A DNA stretch of 64,000 nucleotides from Streptomyces sp. RPA4-2 (GTDB lineage: Bacteria > Actinomycetota > Actinomycetes > Streptomycetales > Streptomycetaceae): NCBI RefSeq assembly GCF_012273515.2, contig NZ_CP050975.2:8494001-8558000 (forward strand), read 5' to 3'. The translations under genes and the position numbers were made by a program. Under the pieces are notes generated by a model that was not told the DNA's origin, ran no database searches, and worked only from the letters and a program-made list of their open reading frames with translations. Shown here piece by piece: positions 36,381-44,393 of the stretch. How positions within the stretch are numbered: position 1 is the first letter of the stretch; every line of letters begins with the position of its first letter.

Positions 36381-37150
36381 GCACGGCAGAGACCACCAGG
36401 GCTGCGAGACAGGCCGCCGCCGCAGCCATTGACGCGCAGGGCACCGACGAGTCCGAGTGGCGGCAGGCGCGACTGCCGGACCACCTGCCACACCTGGTCC
36501 TTCCAATGGGTCCCGTCGTCGTGGTGGCTGCCCACCCCGACGACGAGGTCCTGGGATTCGGCGGCACCATCGCCGCCCTTCTTCAAGCCGGTGTGGAGGT
36601 CCACACGGTGTGCTTGAGCGACGGGGAAGCCTCCCACGGCCCTGCGACGCCACCCGCCCGGGCACGGCTGGCTGCCCGGCGCCGCGGTGAGCTGGCCGCA
36701 GCGCTGGGCGAGCTCGGCGATCTGCCCATCCCTGTACATGCCGGTCTGCCCGACACGGCCATCAACGAGCATGAGAACCACGCGCGAGCCGTGATCGGCG
36801 AAGCCCTGGACGCCGTCGGGGCCGTCGTGTGCGTGGCGCCGTGGGAGGGCGACCTGCACAGCGACCACGAGGCCGCCGGCCGAGCCGCCAAGCGCGCCGG
36901 CCGCGACAGCTCCACGCCGGTGTGGTCCTACCCGGTGTGGATGTGGCACTGGGCCCGCCCGCACGACCCCCGGGTGCCGTGGCACCGAGCCGCTGTTCTC
37001 CCCCTGCCGGAAGCGGCGATCGACCGCAAGAAAGCAGCCCTGGCACGGTTCAGCAGCCAACTGGAGCCACGTGGCTCTGGCATCGCGCCGGTGCTGCCAG
37101 CGCAGGAGATCGCGCACCACACCCGTACCTTCGAGACGGTGATCCGTTGA
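36377..37150 (+). CDS. PIG-L/LmbE family deacetylase
   Basis: A 257-residue zinc-dependent amide hydrolase. The AHPDDE motif is at residues 52-57 and the second metal site is in EGDLHSDHEAAG; the core PVVVVAAHPDDEVLGFGG is a textbook match. PIG-L enzymes remove acetyl groups from N-acetylglucosamine-containing compounds (mycothiol MshB, teicoplanin Orf2, GPI PIG-L). The ATG overlaps the previous stop (ATGA), and the next gene starts on TTG overlapping this stop. With a glycosyltransferase two genes on, an N-acetyl-sugar conjugate is a likely substrate, by inference. Confidence 0.92.
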   Translation: MSTAETTRAARQAAAAAIDAQGTDESEWRQARLPDHLPHLVLPMGPVVVVAAHPDDEVLGFGGTIAALLQAGVEVHTVCLSDGEASHGPATPPARARLAARRRGELAAALGELGDLPIPVHAGLPDTAINEHENHARAVIGEALDAVGAVVCVAPWEGDLHSDHEAAGRAAKRAGRDSSTPVWSYPVWMWHWARPHDPRVPWHRAAVLPLPEAAIDRKKAALARFSSQLEPRGSGIAPVLPAQEIAHHTRTFETVIR

Positions 37151-37761
37151 ACACCCCCGCCAGCTACTTCGACAACCAGTACGCCCACACCACCGACCCC
37201 TGGCACCTCGGAGAGCGGTGGTACGACCGCCGCAAGTACAACCTGACCGTCGCGGCTCTACCCCGCCCCCGCTACCCGCGGGCTTTCGAGCCCGGCTGCT
37301 CGGTAGGCGTGCTGACCGAACTCCTAGCTGCCCGATGCGACCACCTGCTCTCCACGGACCGCATAGCGTCGGCCGTCGAAGCCACGGATCAGCGCACCAT
37401 CGGCTTCGACCATGTCACGGTGCGACGTATGACGGTGCCCGAGCAGTGGCCGCAGGACTCCTTCGACCTGATAGTGCTGTCGGAACTCCTCTACTACTTC
37501 GACACCACCACCCGTACACGGCTGCTCGACAAGAGCGTCGAGAGCTTGGGGGAGGGCGGCCATCTGGTCACGGTGCACTGGAACCACCCGGTGGCCGAAC
37601 ACACCTGCACGGGCCGGGACATCGCCGACCACCTCGACACCCTGACGAGCCTGAGCCGACTGGCCCGTTACGACGACCCCGACTTCACCCTCACCGTCCA
37701 CGAGCACAGTCAGGGCATGCGCCCGGCACTCTCGCCGGCCTGCGCGGAAGGTCTCGCGTGA
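37147..37761 (+). CDS. SAM-dependent methyltransferase (NodS-like)
   Basis: A 204-residue class I methyltransferase. It begins SYFDNQYAHTTDPWHLGERWYDRRKY, a typical NodS-family opening; the SAM-binding motif I is AFEPGCSVGVLTELLA (E48-G54 region) and later motifs include DSFDLIVLSELLYYF and GGHLVTVHW. NodS N-methylates a deacetylated chitooligosaccharide, so pairing with a deacetylase is chemically sensible. TTG 37147 overlaps the previous TGA (TTGA) and leaves exactly the family's usual N-terminus, which is why it is chosen. Confidence 0.9.
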   Translation: MNTPASYFDNQYAHTTDPWHLGERWYDRRKYNLTVAALPRPRYPRAFEPGCSVGVLTELLAARCDHLLSTDRIASAVEATDQRTIGFDHVTVRRMTVPEQWPQDSFDLIVLSELLYYFDTTTRTRLLDKSVESLGEGGHLVTVHWNHPVAEHTCTGRDIADHLDTLTSLSRLARYDDPDFTLTVHEHSQGMRPALSPACAEGLA

Positions 37762-38516
37762 CGCCCTCGGCCTTGGCTGTCATCGTCCCCGCGCACAATG
37801 AAGAACACCGGATCGCTGCCTGTCTGCGCAGCCTGCGCGCGGCCGCCGCGCACGTGGCACCGATGCCAGCCGTGGTCGTGGTGACAGCGGACGCATGCAC
37901 GGATGACACAGCGACTCTGGCCGCACGTGGGGGAGCCTACGTCGTGAAAACCCGCAGCCACAATGTCGGAGTCGCACGGGCGGCCGCCGTCGACCACGCA
38001 CTGGAACTTCTGGCAGATGCCGGCCCCGACGTGTGGCTGGCCATGACGGATGCCGACACCATCGTGCCCGCGGCCTGGCTCGCCCACCAGGCCGACTGGG
38101 CTCGGCGGGGTTACGACGCAGTCCTGGGCACCATCCGCCTCGCCCCCACCACAGGCAGCGCCCTCCTTGTGGCCCGGCACGACGCCGACTACTTCCGCAC
38201 TCGCCGGCTCAGCGACGGGGTGTGGGAGCACCCGCACGTTCACGGTGCGAACCTGGGCGTGTCCGCTGAGGCCTACCAGCGGGTGGGCGGCTTCGCCCCC
38301 CTGCCCACCGGTGAAGACCGCGACCTCGCAGTCCGGCTGTCCGCGGCCGGCCACCGCATCGCACGCACCGACCAGCACCCCGTACACACCGCAGCCCGCC
38401 TGCGGGGACGGGCCCCCGGCGGCCTCGCAGACCTCCTCGCCTCCCTGCACCCTGCATCCCGCGGCTCCGATCGTCACCCCGCACCCCTACCGCTGGACTC
38501 CGTGAGGCCGGCCTGA
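37758..38516 (+). CDS. family 2 glycosyltransferase
   Basis: A 252-residue GT-A glycosyltransferase. ALAVIVPAHNEEHRIAACLRSL at the start binds the nucleotide sugar; the DxD-type motif is in AMTDADTIVP; later HVHGANLGVSAEAYQRVGGF and TGEDRDLAVRL are the acceptor and catalytic region of GT2. No membrane helices are present. GTG 37758 overlaps the methyltransferase stop (GTGA). It is the last gene of the four-gene operon; no clear terminator follows. Confidence 0.9.
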   Translation: MTPSALAVIVPAHNEEHRIAACLRSLRAAAAHVAPMPAVVVVTADACTDDTATLAARGGAYVVKTRSHNVGVARAAAVDHALELLADAGPDVWLAMTDADTIVPAAWLAHQADWARRGYDAVLGTIRLAPTTGSALLVARHDADYFRTRRLSDGVWEHPHVHGANLGVSAEAYQRVGGFAPLPTGEDRDLAVRLSAAGHRIARTDQHPVHTAARLRGRAPGGLADLLASLHPASRGSDRHPAPLPLDSVRPA

Positions 38517-38584
38517 CGCCGGTATCGGGAGGCGCGCAGTCCGGCGAGCTGGAGAGCTGTCTTGGCTCGGATGGGGCTGCGGTG

Positions 38585-38609
38585 GGTTGCGTCCTCCCAT
38601 CACGGGTAC
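38585..38609 (+). promoter_or_regulatory. sigma-B/H-type promoter of dps
   Basis: GTTG (38586-38589), 14 bp, GGGTAC (38604-38609), 39 bp before the dps ATG. It matches the Streptomyces stress sigma consensus GNNTN-N14-GGGTA(C/T) well, and two sigma factors of that class are in the window. Confidence 0.65.
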
Positions 38610-38648
38610 CGGGAAAGGACAAACTGCATGAGAACAGGAGATATACCT

Positions 38649-39209
38649 ATGGCTTCCGAAGCCACCCCCCGCTACACAGTCCCGGGTATAACGGTCCAAG
38701 ACGCCGGCTCGCTCATCGAGCTCCTGCAGCAGCGCCTGCACGCCCTCAACGATCTCCACCTCACGCTCAAGCATGTCCACTGGAACGTGGTGGGCCCGCA
38801 CTTCATCTCCGTGCACGAAATGCTCGACCCGCAGGTCGACCGTGTTCGCGACATGGCCGACGACGTCGCCGAGCGTCTAGCTGCCCTGGGAGGCGTCGCC
38901 CACGGCACTCCGGGCGCGCTGGTCGAAGGGCGCACCTGGGACGACTACAGCGTGGGCCGCGCCGACGCCATCGCCCACCTCGGCGCGCTCGATCTCGTGT
39001 ACACCGGAGTGATCCAGGACCTGCGGACCGCGATCAAGACGGTGGAGGACGTCGACCCAGTCACTGAGGACCTGCTGATCGAACAATTGCGTGACCTGGA
39101 GCAGTTCCAGTGGTTCGTTCGGGCGCACTTGGAGACGGCAGGTGGCACCCTCACAACGGCCGACGCCACCACCGAGACGGAAGCCGCCAAACAGGCCATT
39201 GGCCAGTGA
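38649..39209 (+). CDS. dps: Dps family DNA-binding ferritin
   Basis: A 186-residue mini-ferritin that stores iron and protects DNA from peroxide. The inter-subunit ferroxidase site is complete: H in LKHVHWNVVGPHFISVHEMLD and the acidic residues in DMADDVAERLAALGG. Length and the flexible tails at both ends fit actinobacterial DpsA. ATG 38649 lies behind AACAGGAGATATACCT, an unusual ribosome site almost identical to that of phage T7 gene 10. A sigma-B-type promoter precedes it. Confidence 0.93.
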   Translation: MASEATPRYTVPGITVQDAGSLIELLQQRLHALNDLHLTLKHVHWNVVGPHFISVHEMLDPQVDRVRDMADDVAERLAALGGVAHGTPGALVEGRTWDDYSVGRADAIAHLGALDLVYTGVIQDLRTAIKTVEDVDPVTEDLLIEQLRDLEQFQWFVRAHLETAGGTLTTADATTETEAAKQAIGQ

Positions 39210-39432
39210 CATCGACAACAGGGGCGGCGTGAACCTGTAACGACCGGATCGGTTTGTCACAGCCGTCACACGAGCGCCACGCCAGGCGCGATCGCGCCGC
39301 GCGAGCGCAGTCATACAGAGCTGACCAGGGGGAGCAGGTACGTGCCGGGGACCAGGAGCATAAGGACGCAGTGACGATTCGGCGCCCGCCCCCTGTCACG
39401 CGGCCTTCGAGACGGGAGAAAGGTGCATCATC

Positions 39433-39999
39433 ATGTCTGACAAGCCGCTCAACGGTCACCGAGTGCTGATACTCGTCACCAACTACGGGGTTGAGCAGGA
39501 CGAGTTGCTGGTGCCGGTCCGTCGACTACGGGAAGACGGCGCGGACGTCACCATCGCAGCCGTGACCCCAGGCCCCGTTCAGACGCTGGTGGGCGATCGG
39601 GACCCCGGCGAGACGGTGGAGCCCACCACCACGCTCGAGACGCTGCATCCTGGCGCATACCAGCTGCTGCTGATCCCTGGCGGCACGATCAACGCCGACC
39701 AACTCCGCCTGCAACCAAGGGCCCTTGAGGTGATCAGGGCGTTTGCGGCGTCGGGACGTCCGATCGCTGCGATCTGCCATGGACCCTGGGCCCTGGTAGA
39801 AGCCGACATCTTGAACGACAAGACCCTGACCTCCTACCCCTCAGTGCGCACCGATGTCCGCAACGCAGGAGCCAAGAACTGGGTCGACGAAGCCGTCGTG
39901 AGCGACAGCGCAAACGGCTACACCTTGGTCACGTCCCGGACGCCGAAGGATCTCGACGACTTCCTTGGCGCCGTCAACAAAGCGCTGATCGACTCCTGA
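39433..39999 (+). CDS. DJ-1/PfpI family protein
   Basis: A 188-residue PfpI-type class I glutamine-amidotransferase-fold protein. The nucleophile elbow AAICHGPWALVEA gives Cys115-His116, and VTNYGVEQDELLVP holds the acidic partner (E21). LIPGGTINADQLR and ILNDKTLTSYPSVRTDVRNAGAKNW are also typical. Family members are proteases, glyoxalases or deglycases with stress roles. ATG 39433 follows GAAAGGTG. It stands 223 bp downstream of dps and may belong to the same stress regulon. Confidence 0.9.
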   Translation: MSDKPLNGHRVLILVTNYGVEQDELLVPVRRLREDGADVTIAAVTPGPVQTLVGDRDPGETVEPTTTLETLHPGAYQLLLIPGGTINADQLRLQPRALEVIRAFAASGRPIAAICHGPWALVEADILNDKTLTSYPSVRTDVRNAGAKNWVDEAVVSDSANGYTLVTSRTPKDLDDFLGAVNKALIDS

Positions 40000-40003
40000 G
40001 TTG

Positions 40004-40136
40004 AGCGTCGCTGGGCAGCTCGGCCTTGCACTCGTGGGCGAGCGCCGGATAGACGTACTCGCTGACCCAGCGCTCGCCGTCGAGACCGTTCGCGACGAGG
40101 AGCGCTTCTCGACGCATGCCAAGGCGCGACGGGCAT
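40004..40136 (-). pseudogene. C-terminal remnant of a GNAT acetyltransferase
   Basis: The minus strand reads RLGMRREALLVANGLDGERW then VSEYVYPALAHECKAEL. The pattern GM/GFRREA...W.DE..YALLA is the C-terminal strand and helix of GNATs of the RimJ type. Nothing before the arginine-rich turn is preserved. Confidence 0.5.
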
Positions 40137-40309
40137 GCCGCGTAGGGCTCGGATGCTGCCGTGAGAACACCCGCGCACCCCGGCGGCCTGAGGTGGGCGG
40201 CGGTGAGTCCCGGGACGTGCAACCGCTGCGGCCGGCGCCGGGCAGCGTGCCACGCGGCGACCGCAGTTGCCGCCTATGAGGACTTCCGTATGGGACGTTC
40301 CGGCAGAGC

Positions 40310-40660
40310 TCATTGCCCCGGCGCCGAGGGTGCCTCCGGTTGAGCTGGCTGGGGTGTGCGGTCAGCGCGGTGGGCATTCCCTTCCAGGTGTAGCTGGCGC
40401 AAGGTGCTTTCTGTCTCGTGCCTGAGATGTTCGGGAGAGGCCAGACGCTGCCACAGCGGGTCGGGGCGGCAGGGGACGGTGGCGCCGCGGGCGGCCCACT
40501 CCTTGGCGAGCTGTGTGTACACGGGTGTGCCCTGGTCCGGGGCTTCTGCTGGGGTCTGGCCACGGGCGTGAGCGGGGTGCCTTCGGCGGGTTTGTCCAGG
40601 GAGACGGGCGTCGGCTCTGCGTTTACCGCTGCCTGCCTGTGTGTCCTGGCTGGTGGTCAT
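40310..40660 (-). CDS. small hypothetical protein
   Basis: A possible 116-residue protein from ATG 40660. The centre reads TPVYTQLAKEWAARGATVPCRPDPLWQRLA, which resembles a motif in many short Streptomyces proteins of unknown role. The ends are low-complexity and the ribosome site is weak. No function is assigned. Confidence 0.35.
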   Translation of the reverse strand: MTTSQDTQAGSGKRRADARLPGQTRRRHPAHARGQTPAEAPDQGTPVYTQLAKEWAARGATVPCRPDPLWQRLASPEHLRHETESTLRQLHLEGNAHRADRTPQPAQPEAPSAPGQ

Positions 40661-41006
40661 CCATTGATCATCCGTCACGTTCGTCAAAACGATCCGTCCG
40701 TCCTCTTGGACACCCTTCCTGGTCCGCTGCGACGACCTCGGCCACCGTCCTCCCTCAGCGAGGTGCGACACCGTTGGGCTGTCCGGCCGCAAACCGGTTG
40801 GTCCGTCTGGTCGTTGGGTGGGCTGGGATGAACTCCCACCCCGGCATGTTTCCCCGAGCGCCTGCGGGGCGAGGCCCCGCGGACCTGGCACCTGACCCCG
40901 CTCCGCCCGCGCGGTCACGCCGAGCGGGATTGCGTGGAGCGGGAAGCTGCCGGGGCGGCGCAGAGAGCCGCAGGCCGGCACGTTCTGCCACTGCGCTCCG
41001 CCTCTC
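40661..41006. other. intergenic, nothing recognised
   Basis: 346 bp upstream of the small hypothetical gene and downstream of the minus-strand gene ending at 41007. No remnant, hairpin or operator could be supported. Confidence 0.5.
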
Positions 41007-41771
41007 TCAAGGTGTTTGTCGGCGGTGGTTCGCTTCCTGGAGGGCTCCCTTGTGGGTCTCCGCGGCTTCGGGGGGCCGGCCTGCGCGGGCGCCGAGGTCG
41101 GCCGCCAGCAGCCTGTTGAGGGCGCTGGGGTTGCTACTTTCGGTGGACTCGAGCAGGTGCAAAAGGGCTGTGAGCTCGCCCTGGCGGAGGTAGAGGTGGG
41201 TCAGGGGGTCGGAGGCGCGGGAGACCAGTGCCCGGCGCACGCGGTTCTCGTAGGCGCGTCTGTGCAGGTCGGCGAAGCGGATCTGGGGTTCCTCGAACAG
41301 GTAGGGCTGGGCGGGAAGGTAGGGGGCCAGTCTGTCCAGCAGCGTGGGGATGTCGTGGCCCTCCTGACGGTAGGAGGGCTGTTCGCTGGTGCCTGCCCCG
41401 GCCGGGTCGAGACGGAAAGCGTCGACGAAGGCCGTGACGATCCGGGGCTCGGGAAGCAGGCCGGACCCGGGCCACCGGACACCGGACAGGTACCGGTCCT
41501 CCTTGTCGGCGGTGTACAGACACCAGCCGGACGTGGCCGCCCAGTGCAGCCCGCAGTCGCCCCCGCCATGCTGATCCTGGAATGCCTGCGTGAACGAGAT
41601 GGCGGCCTCGACATCAAGGTACTTGCCGTCCGCGTCGCGCCAGGGACCGCAACTCTGAATCCCGGTCACCGGCAGGTCCGCTTCCAGGAGGCGCTCGGCG
41701 ACAGCGGCGGCATAGTGGCCCGCCCGCCTAGAAAGCTCAGCTGACATCTGGGGACTGACTTGGCTGGCCAC
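41007..41771 (-). CDS. hypothetical protein with a DUF6292-like N-terminal part
   Basis: A 254-residue protein. The first 120 residues (RRAGHYAAAVAERLLEADLP, then HWAATSGWCLYTADKEDRYL) recall Streptomyces DUF6292-type proteins; the rest is helical and acidic, with YENRVRRALVSRASDPLTHLYLRQGELTALLHLLE. GTG 41771 was chosen because a GGAGAG site lies 8-9 nt upstream; the frame is open to 42044, but that part overlaps the promoter of the MerR leader. Function unknown. Confidence 0.6.
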   Translation of the reverse strand: MASQVSPQMSAELSRRAGHYAAAVAERLLEADLPVTGIQSCGPWRDADGKYLDVEAAISFTQAFQDQHGGGDCGLHWAATSGWCLYTADKEDRYLSGVRWPGSGLLPEPRIVTAFVDAFRLDPAGAGTSEQPSYRQEGHDIPTLLDRLAPYLPAQPYLFEEPQIRFADLHRRAYENRVRRALVSRASDPLTHLYLRQGELTALLHLLESTESSNPSALNRLLAADLGARAGRPPEAAETHKGALQEANHRRQTP

Positions 41772-42037
41772 GGAACTCTCTCTCCGCTGTCGGGATGGGA
41801 CGGTGACGTCGCCGTAGATCCTGCAGGGCCGGATTGGCGTCCGGCGCAGTGGGCGGCGCGCGGCAGCCCGTCCCGGCTCGCGTCCGCGGGGTGCGGCGGC
41901 TGGTGAGGGGAGCGACCTGAACTCGGCGCGGCCGGCACTGCTCCCTGTGCTGCGCCTCTGCGGCGCCGGGGAGCGGCCGTGTCGTTCGAGCTCGATTACC
42001 TTCTCACGAGCCATGCGGAAATCTATGGTGGCCGGAG

Positions 42038-42066
42038 TAGACATTGGGTTGTGGCTTGGTTATGGT
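42038..42066 (+). promoter_or_regulatory. promoter of MerR leader, copy A
   Basis: -35 TAGACA (42038-42043), 17-bp spacer, -10 TATGGT (42061-42066). The same hexamers with the same 17-bp spacing occur in copy B although 9 of the 17 spacer bases differ, which supports a real vegetative-type promoter. Transcription would start near 42073, about 675 nt before the coding sequence. Confidence 0.65.
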
Positions 42067-42072
42067 TTCTCT

Positions 42073-42746
42073 CGTAGCCAGGAAGACAGCAGGACCCGGC
42101 AGACATGAACTGCCAGGTAGTAGTGCGCAGGACGGTGCGGTGGTGGAGTTTCGGAGCCAGAGTTGTTGCAGGACGGCGACGGGGCTGACGACCGGACTGG
42201 GTGGCCCGCAGTGATCAGGGGCCGCCGTGAGCAGGACCGCAGGTAATGCGGTGGCAGTACCGGCAAGTACGCGGTACCCAGCAGTGGAGTCAGTGAGCGG
42301 TACCTCGGTGAAGGCGTCGGCTGCGGGCGCGCGCATCGGGAGGTTCGGCAGTGGGGTTCTAAGCCAGAGCAGATGCAGGACGGGCGACGGGGCTGGCTGC
42401 CGGAGTGGCGCTGTAGGAGGCCATCAGCAGTGCAAGCAGTTCGCAGTAACAGCAGTACGCAGTTCCCGTTTGGTAGTGATTGATCCAGAGGGAAGAACGG
42501 AGGGGCCGAGCGCCATCAGGATCGCCCGGGCGTGATTGTTGAGTCCGGGTACCGCAGGACATCGATAGTGAGGTGGTCTCCGGTCGAGCAACCGCGATCC
42601 CCGCATTCCCCGTCCTCTCCCGGGCGGGCGTGCGGACACAGAAGGCCGGCGCATTATCAGGGCCGGCAGATGGTGTAGAAGTTCCTTCGGGGCCCTGGTG
42701 CCAGTACGGCACCAGGGCCCCTCGACGCGTTCCGTAGAGAGGTGCA
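42073..42746 (+). promoter_or_regulatory. long structured leader of the MerR-like gene, copy A
   Basis: About 675 nt of non-coding leader. Large blocks are identical to the copy at 57833-58525, separated by indels that are not multiples of three, so it is not coding. Near the 5' end GGCAG-ACATGAA-CTGCC (42098-42114) is a conserved small hairpin. A block around 42550-42620 is nearly unchanged between copies. The 3' end has a 14-bp hairpin (42689-42721) just before the ribosome site. It probably acts as a riboregulator. Confidence 0.6.
42689..42721 (+). terminator. leader hairpin, copy A (attenuator candidate)
   Basis: GGGGCCCTGGTGCC (42689-42702), loop AGTAC, GGCACCAGGGCCCC (42708-42721). Perfect 14-bp stem ending 25 bp before the ATG. 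In copy B the upper stem is GGCGC/GCGCC, a compensated change. Confidence 0.7.
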
Positions 42747-43085
42747 ATGACAGCAGACGATTCGTTCGGCCGGCTCGATGACGACGACTACCCCGCCTAC
42801 ACGATGGGCCGGGCCGCCGAGATTCTCGGCACCACCCAGGGCTTCCTGCGCGCCATCGGCGAAGCCCGCCTGATCACCCCGCTGCGCTCCGCGGGCGGCC
42901 ACCGCCGCTACTCCCGCTACCAGCTGCGCATCGCCGCCCGCGCCCGGGAACTCGTCGACCAGGGAACCCCCATCGAGGCTGCCTGCCGCATTGTCATCCT
43001 CGAAGACCAGCTCGAAGAGGCACAGCGCATCAATGCCGAGTACCGTCGCGCCGCCGGATCAGCGAACCCGACGGACGCAACCTGA
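42747..43085 (+). CDS. short MerR-like DNA-binding regulator, copy A
   Basis: A 112-residue protein. [30 protein letters not shown] and [26 protein letters not shown] form the winged helix of MerR-type regulators, followed by a coiled coil ([21 protein letters not shown]) and no effector domain. ATG 42747 follows GAGAGGTG. Nearly identical to copy B (58526-58864). Its long structured leader indicates strong post-initiation control. Targets are unknown; similar short MerR-like proteins are common in Streptomyces. Confidence 0.9.
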   Translation: MTADDSFGRLDDDDYPAYTMGRAAEILGTTQGFLRAIGEARLITPLRSAGGHRRYSRYQLRIAARARELVDQGTPIEAACRIVILEDQLEEAQRINAEYRRAAGSANPTDAT

Positions 43086-43414
43086 CGCGCTTTGGACCAG
43101 CAACTCCGTCTTTCGGTGTGGTCCTCAGCTCGGCCTCGACTGCAGCCCGTTTCAACGTCTGATCGGCTGCGCTCTTGTGATGGCTGGCGTCATCGGAAAG
43201 GTGAGCGGGGCATGATGCCCCGGTGCCTTCACGCGGCCGCCAGCTGCATGACAGCGCATTGGCCGGGCAGAAACAGCAGCCCGATGGCAGGTCCCCGGCG
43301 TCGGCAGAGTCTCTTCCCGTTCCTACCGCGCCCTCAGTCATCGCAGTTGTCCCTGTGCGGACGGTCATGTGAATGGGATGACCGTAGGTGCGGGGCTGGT
43401 CCCGCCCGGAACTG
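43086..43414. other. intergenic between convergent genes
   Basis: 329 bp. The plus-strand MerR-like gene ends at 43085 and the minus-strand DUF2267 gene ends at 43415. No gene, remnant or clear hairpin was recognised. Confidence 0.5.
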
Positions 43415-43810
43415 TCAGGCGGCCTGGGTGAGTTCGGCGCGGCCGAACAGCAGCGCGTATCCGGACGGGAGCTGGCCGAGGATGCGGTCCATGAGGCCAG
43501 GCCCCGCCAGGTGGGCGACGACGGCGAGGACGGCTCCGGTGTCCCAGCGTGCGACCGCGGGGGTGACACCTGCGTGTGTGGCGAGGTCCTTGACGAAGCT
43601 CCAGCCGGTGAGCGGTTGGAGGTCGGGGATCTGGCTGGTGAAGACGAGGGCGGCCTCAGCGGGGAGGCAGGCGGCGAGGTCGACGCGTTCGTCGCCGGTG
43701 AGCTGACGGCCCAGGGCCTCCAGCACGCCACGTGTGACTTCCTCGGCCCGCTCCCGGGTGGGATATGCGCCTTCGTAACGGATTGTTTCAAGCATCTGCC
43801 GAAACGTCAT
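43415..43810 (-). CDS. DUF2267 domain protein, copy 1
   Basis: A 131-residue helical protein. It begins MTFRQMLETIRYEGAYPTRE and contains ARWDTGAVLAVVAHLAGPGLMDRILGQLPSGYALLFGRAE, the conserved end of DUF2267 proteins. A paralogue lies immediately upstream (43962-44351) with the same opening and the same GYxLLFGR ending. Function is unknown; both follow hsp18 on the same strand, so a stress role is likely. ATG 43810 was chosen by alignment with the paralogue; the frame is open to ATG 43849. Confidence 0.75.
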   Translation of the reverse strand: MTFRQMLETIRYEGAYPTRERAEEVTRGVLEALGRQLTGDERVDLAACLPAEAALVFTSQIPDLQPLTGWSFVKDLATHAGVTPAVARWDTGAVLAVVAHLAGPGLMDRILGQLPSGYALLFGRAELTQAA

Positions 43811-43961
43811 GCTCGGTCGGGCAGTGGCCGGTTCACGCAGCGGAAGCATGGGGGAGTGGTTGCCTTTCTCGTGCGACGGCGTTTTCTACGGTGGGCAGGG
43901 CCGGCGGGATGGGTGCCGGTCGGCCCTGCCGATGTGATGAGCGGGTGACGCATTCCTGGGT

Positions 43962-44351
43962 TCAGGCGCGCTCGGGACGGCCGAAGAGGAGGTCGTAGCC
44001 CGGGGGGAGCTGGAGCAGGACGCGGCCGGTGAGTTCCTCGCCCGCCGCGTCGGCGGCCACGCTCAGTACGGCGCTGACATCCCAGGCCGCGGTCTGTTCG
44101 GTGGCTCCCTCGATCCACGCCGCAGTCGCTCGCAGGAACCGCTCCGGCGGGAGCGGTTCGGCTGTCTGCAGCGGGTTGAGAAGAACCAGGGCGAAGGTCT
44201 CCGGGAGCCGGGCGGCCAGCTCGGCCCGGACCTCGCCCACCAGATGCGCGCCCAGCAACGCCAGAACGGTACGCGCGGCCCGTTCGGCTTCCTGGGGTGT
44301 GGTGTACTCGCCGCGTTCTTGAACGTGGTCGAGGAATGCTTCCCATCGCAT
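43962..44351 (-). CDS. DUF2267 domain protein, copy 2
   Basis: A 129-residue protein: MRWEAFLDHVQERGEYTTPQ at the start, AAWDVSAVLSVAADAAGEELTGRVLLQLPPGYDLLFGRPERA at the end. It is the upstream member of a tandem pair. GTG 44360 is an alternative start closer to a GAGG site. It follows hsp18 (stop 44466) after a 12-bp hairpin (44394-44405 with 44428-44439), so hsp18 read-through or an internal promoter must express it. Function unknown. Confidence 0.75.
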   Translation of the reverse strand: MRWEAFLDHVQERGEYTTPQEAERAARTVLALLGAHLVGEVRAELAARLPETFALVLLNPLQTAEPLPPERFLRATAAWIEGATEQTAAWDVSAVLSVAADAAGEELTGRVLLQLPPGYDLLFGRPERA

Positions 44352-44393
44352 GGCTACCACTGCCTCTTCACGTCGTTGTGTGACGGACGCGGG

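Noticed and set aside
38621..38660. Vector contamination at dps because of the T7-like ribosome site
   Set aside because: The flanks on both sides are ordinary Streptomyces-type sequence with a native dps gene and a sigma-B-type promoter; no other vector feature was seen.
42004..42336. Open frames in the MerR leader that resemble frames in copy B
   Set aside because: The two leaders differ by indels not divisible by three, so no common protein frame survives; similarity is at the nucleotide level.
42430..42480. CAGTA/GCAGT clusters as a CRISPR or microsatellite array
   Set aside because: Units are short, irregular and lack unique spacers; they are the variable part of the leader. No CRISPR-like repeat-spacer pattern occurs anywhere in the window.
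42551..42556. GGGTAC inside both leaders as a sigma-B promoter
   Set aside because: The hexamer is conserved, but no GNNTN -35 with 14-16 bp spacing is shared by the two copies, and a better promoter with conserved hexamers lies at the 5' end.
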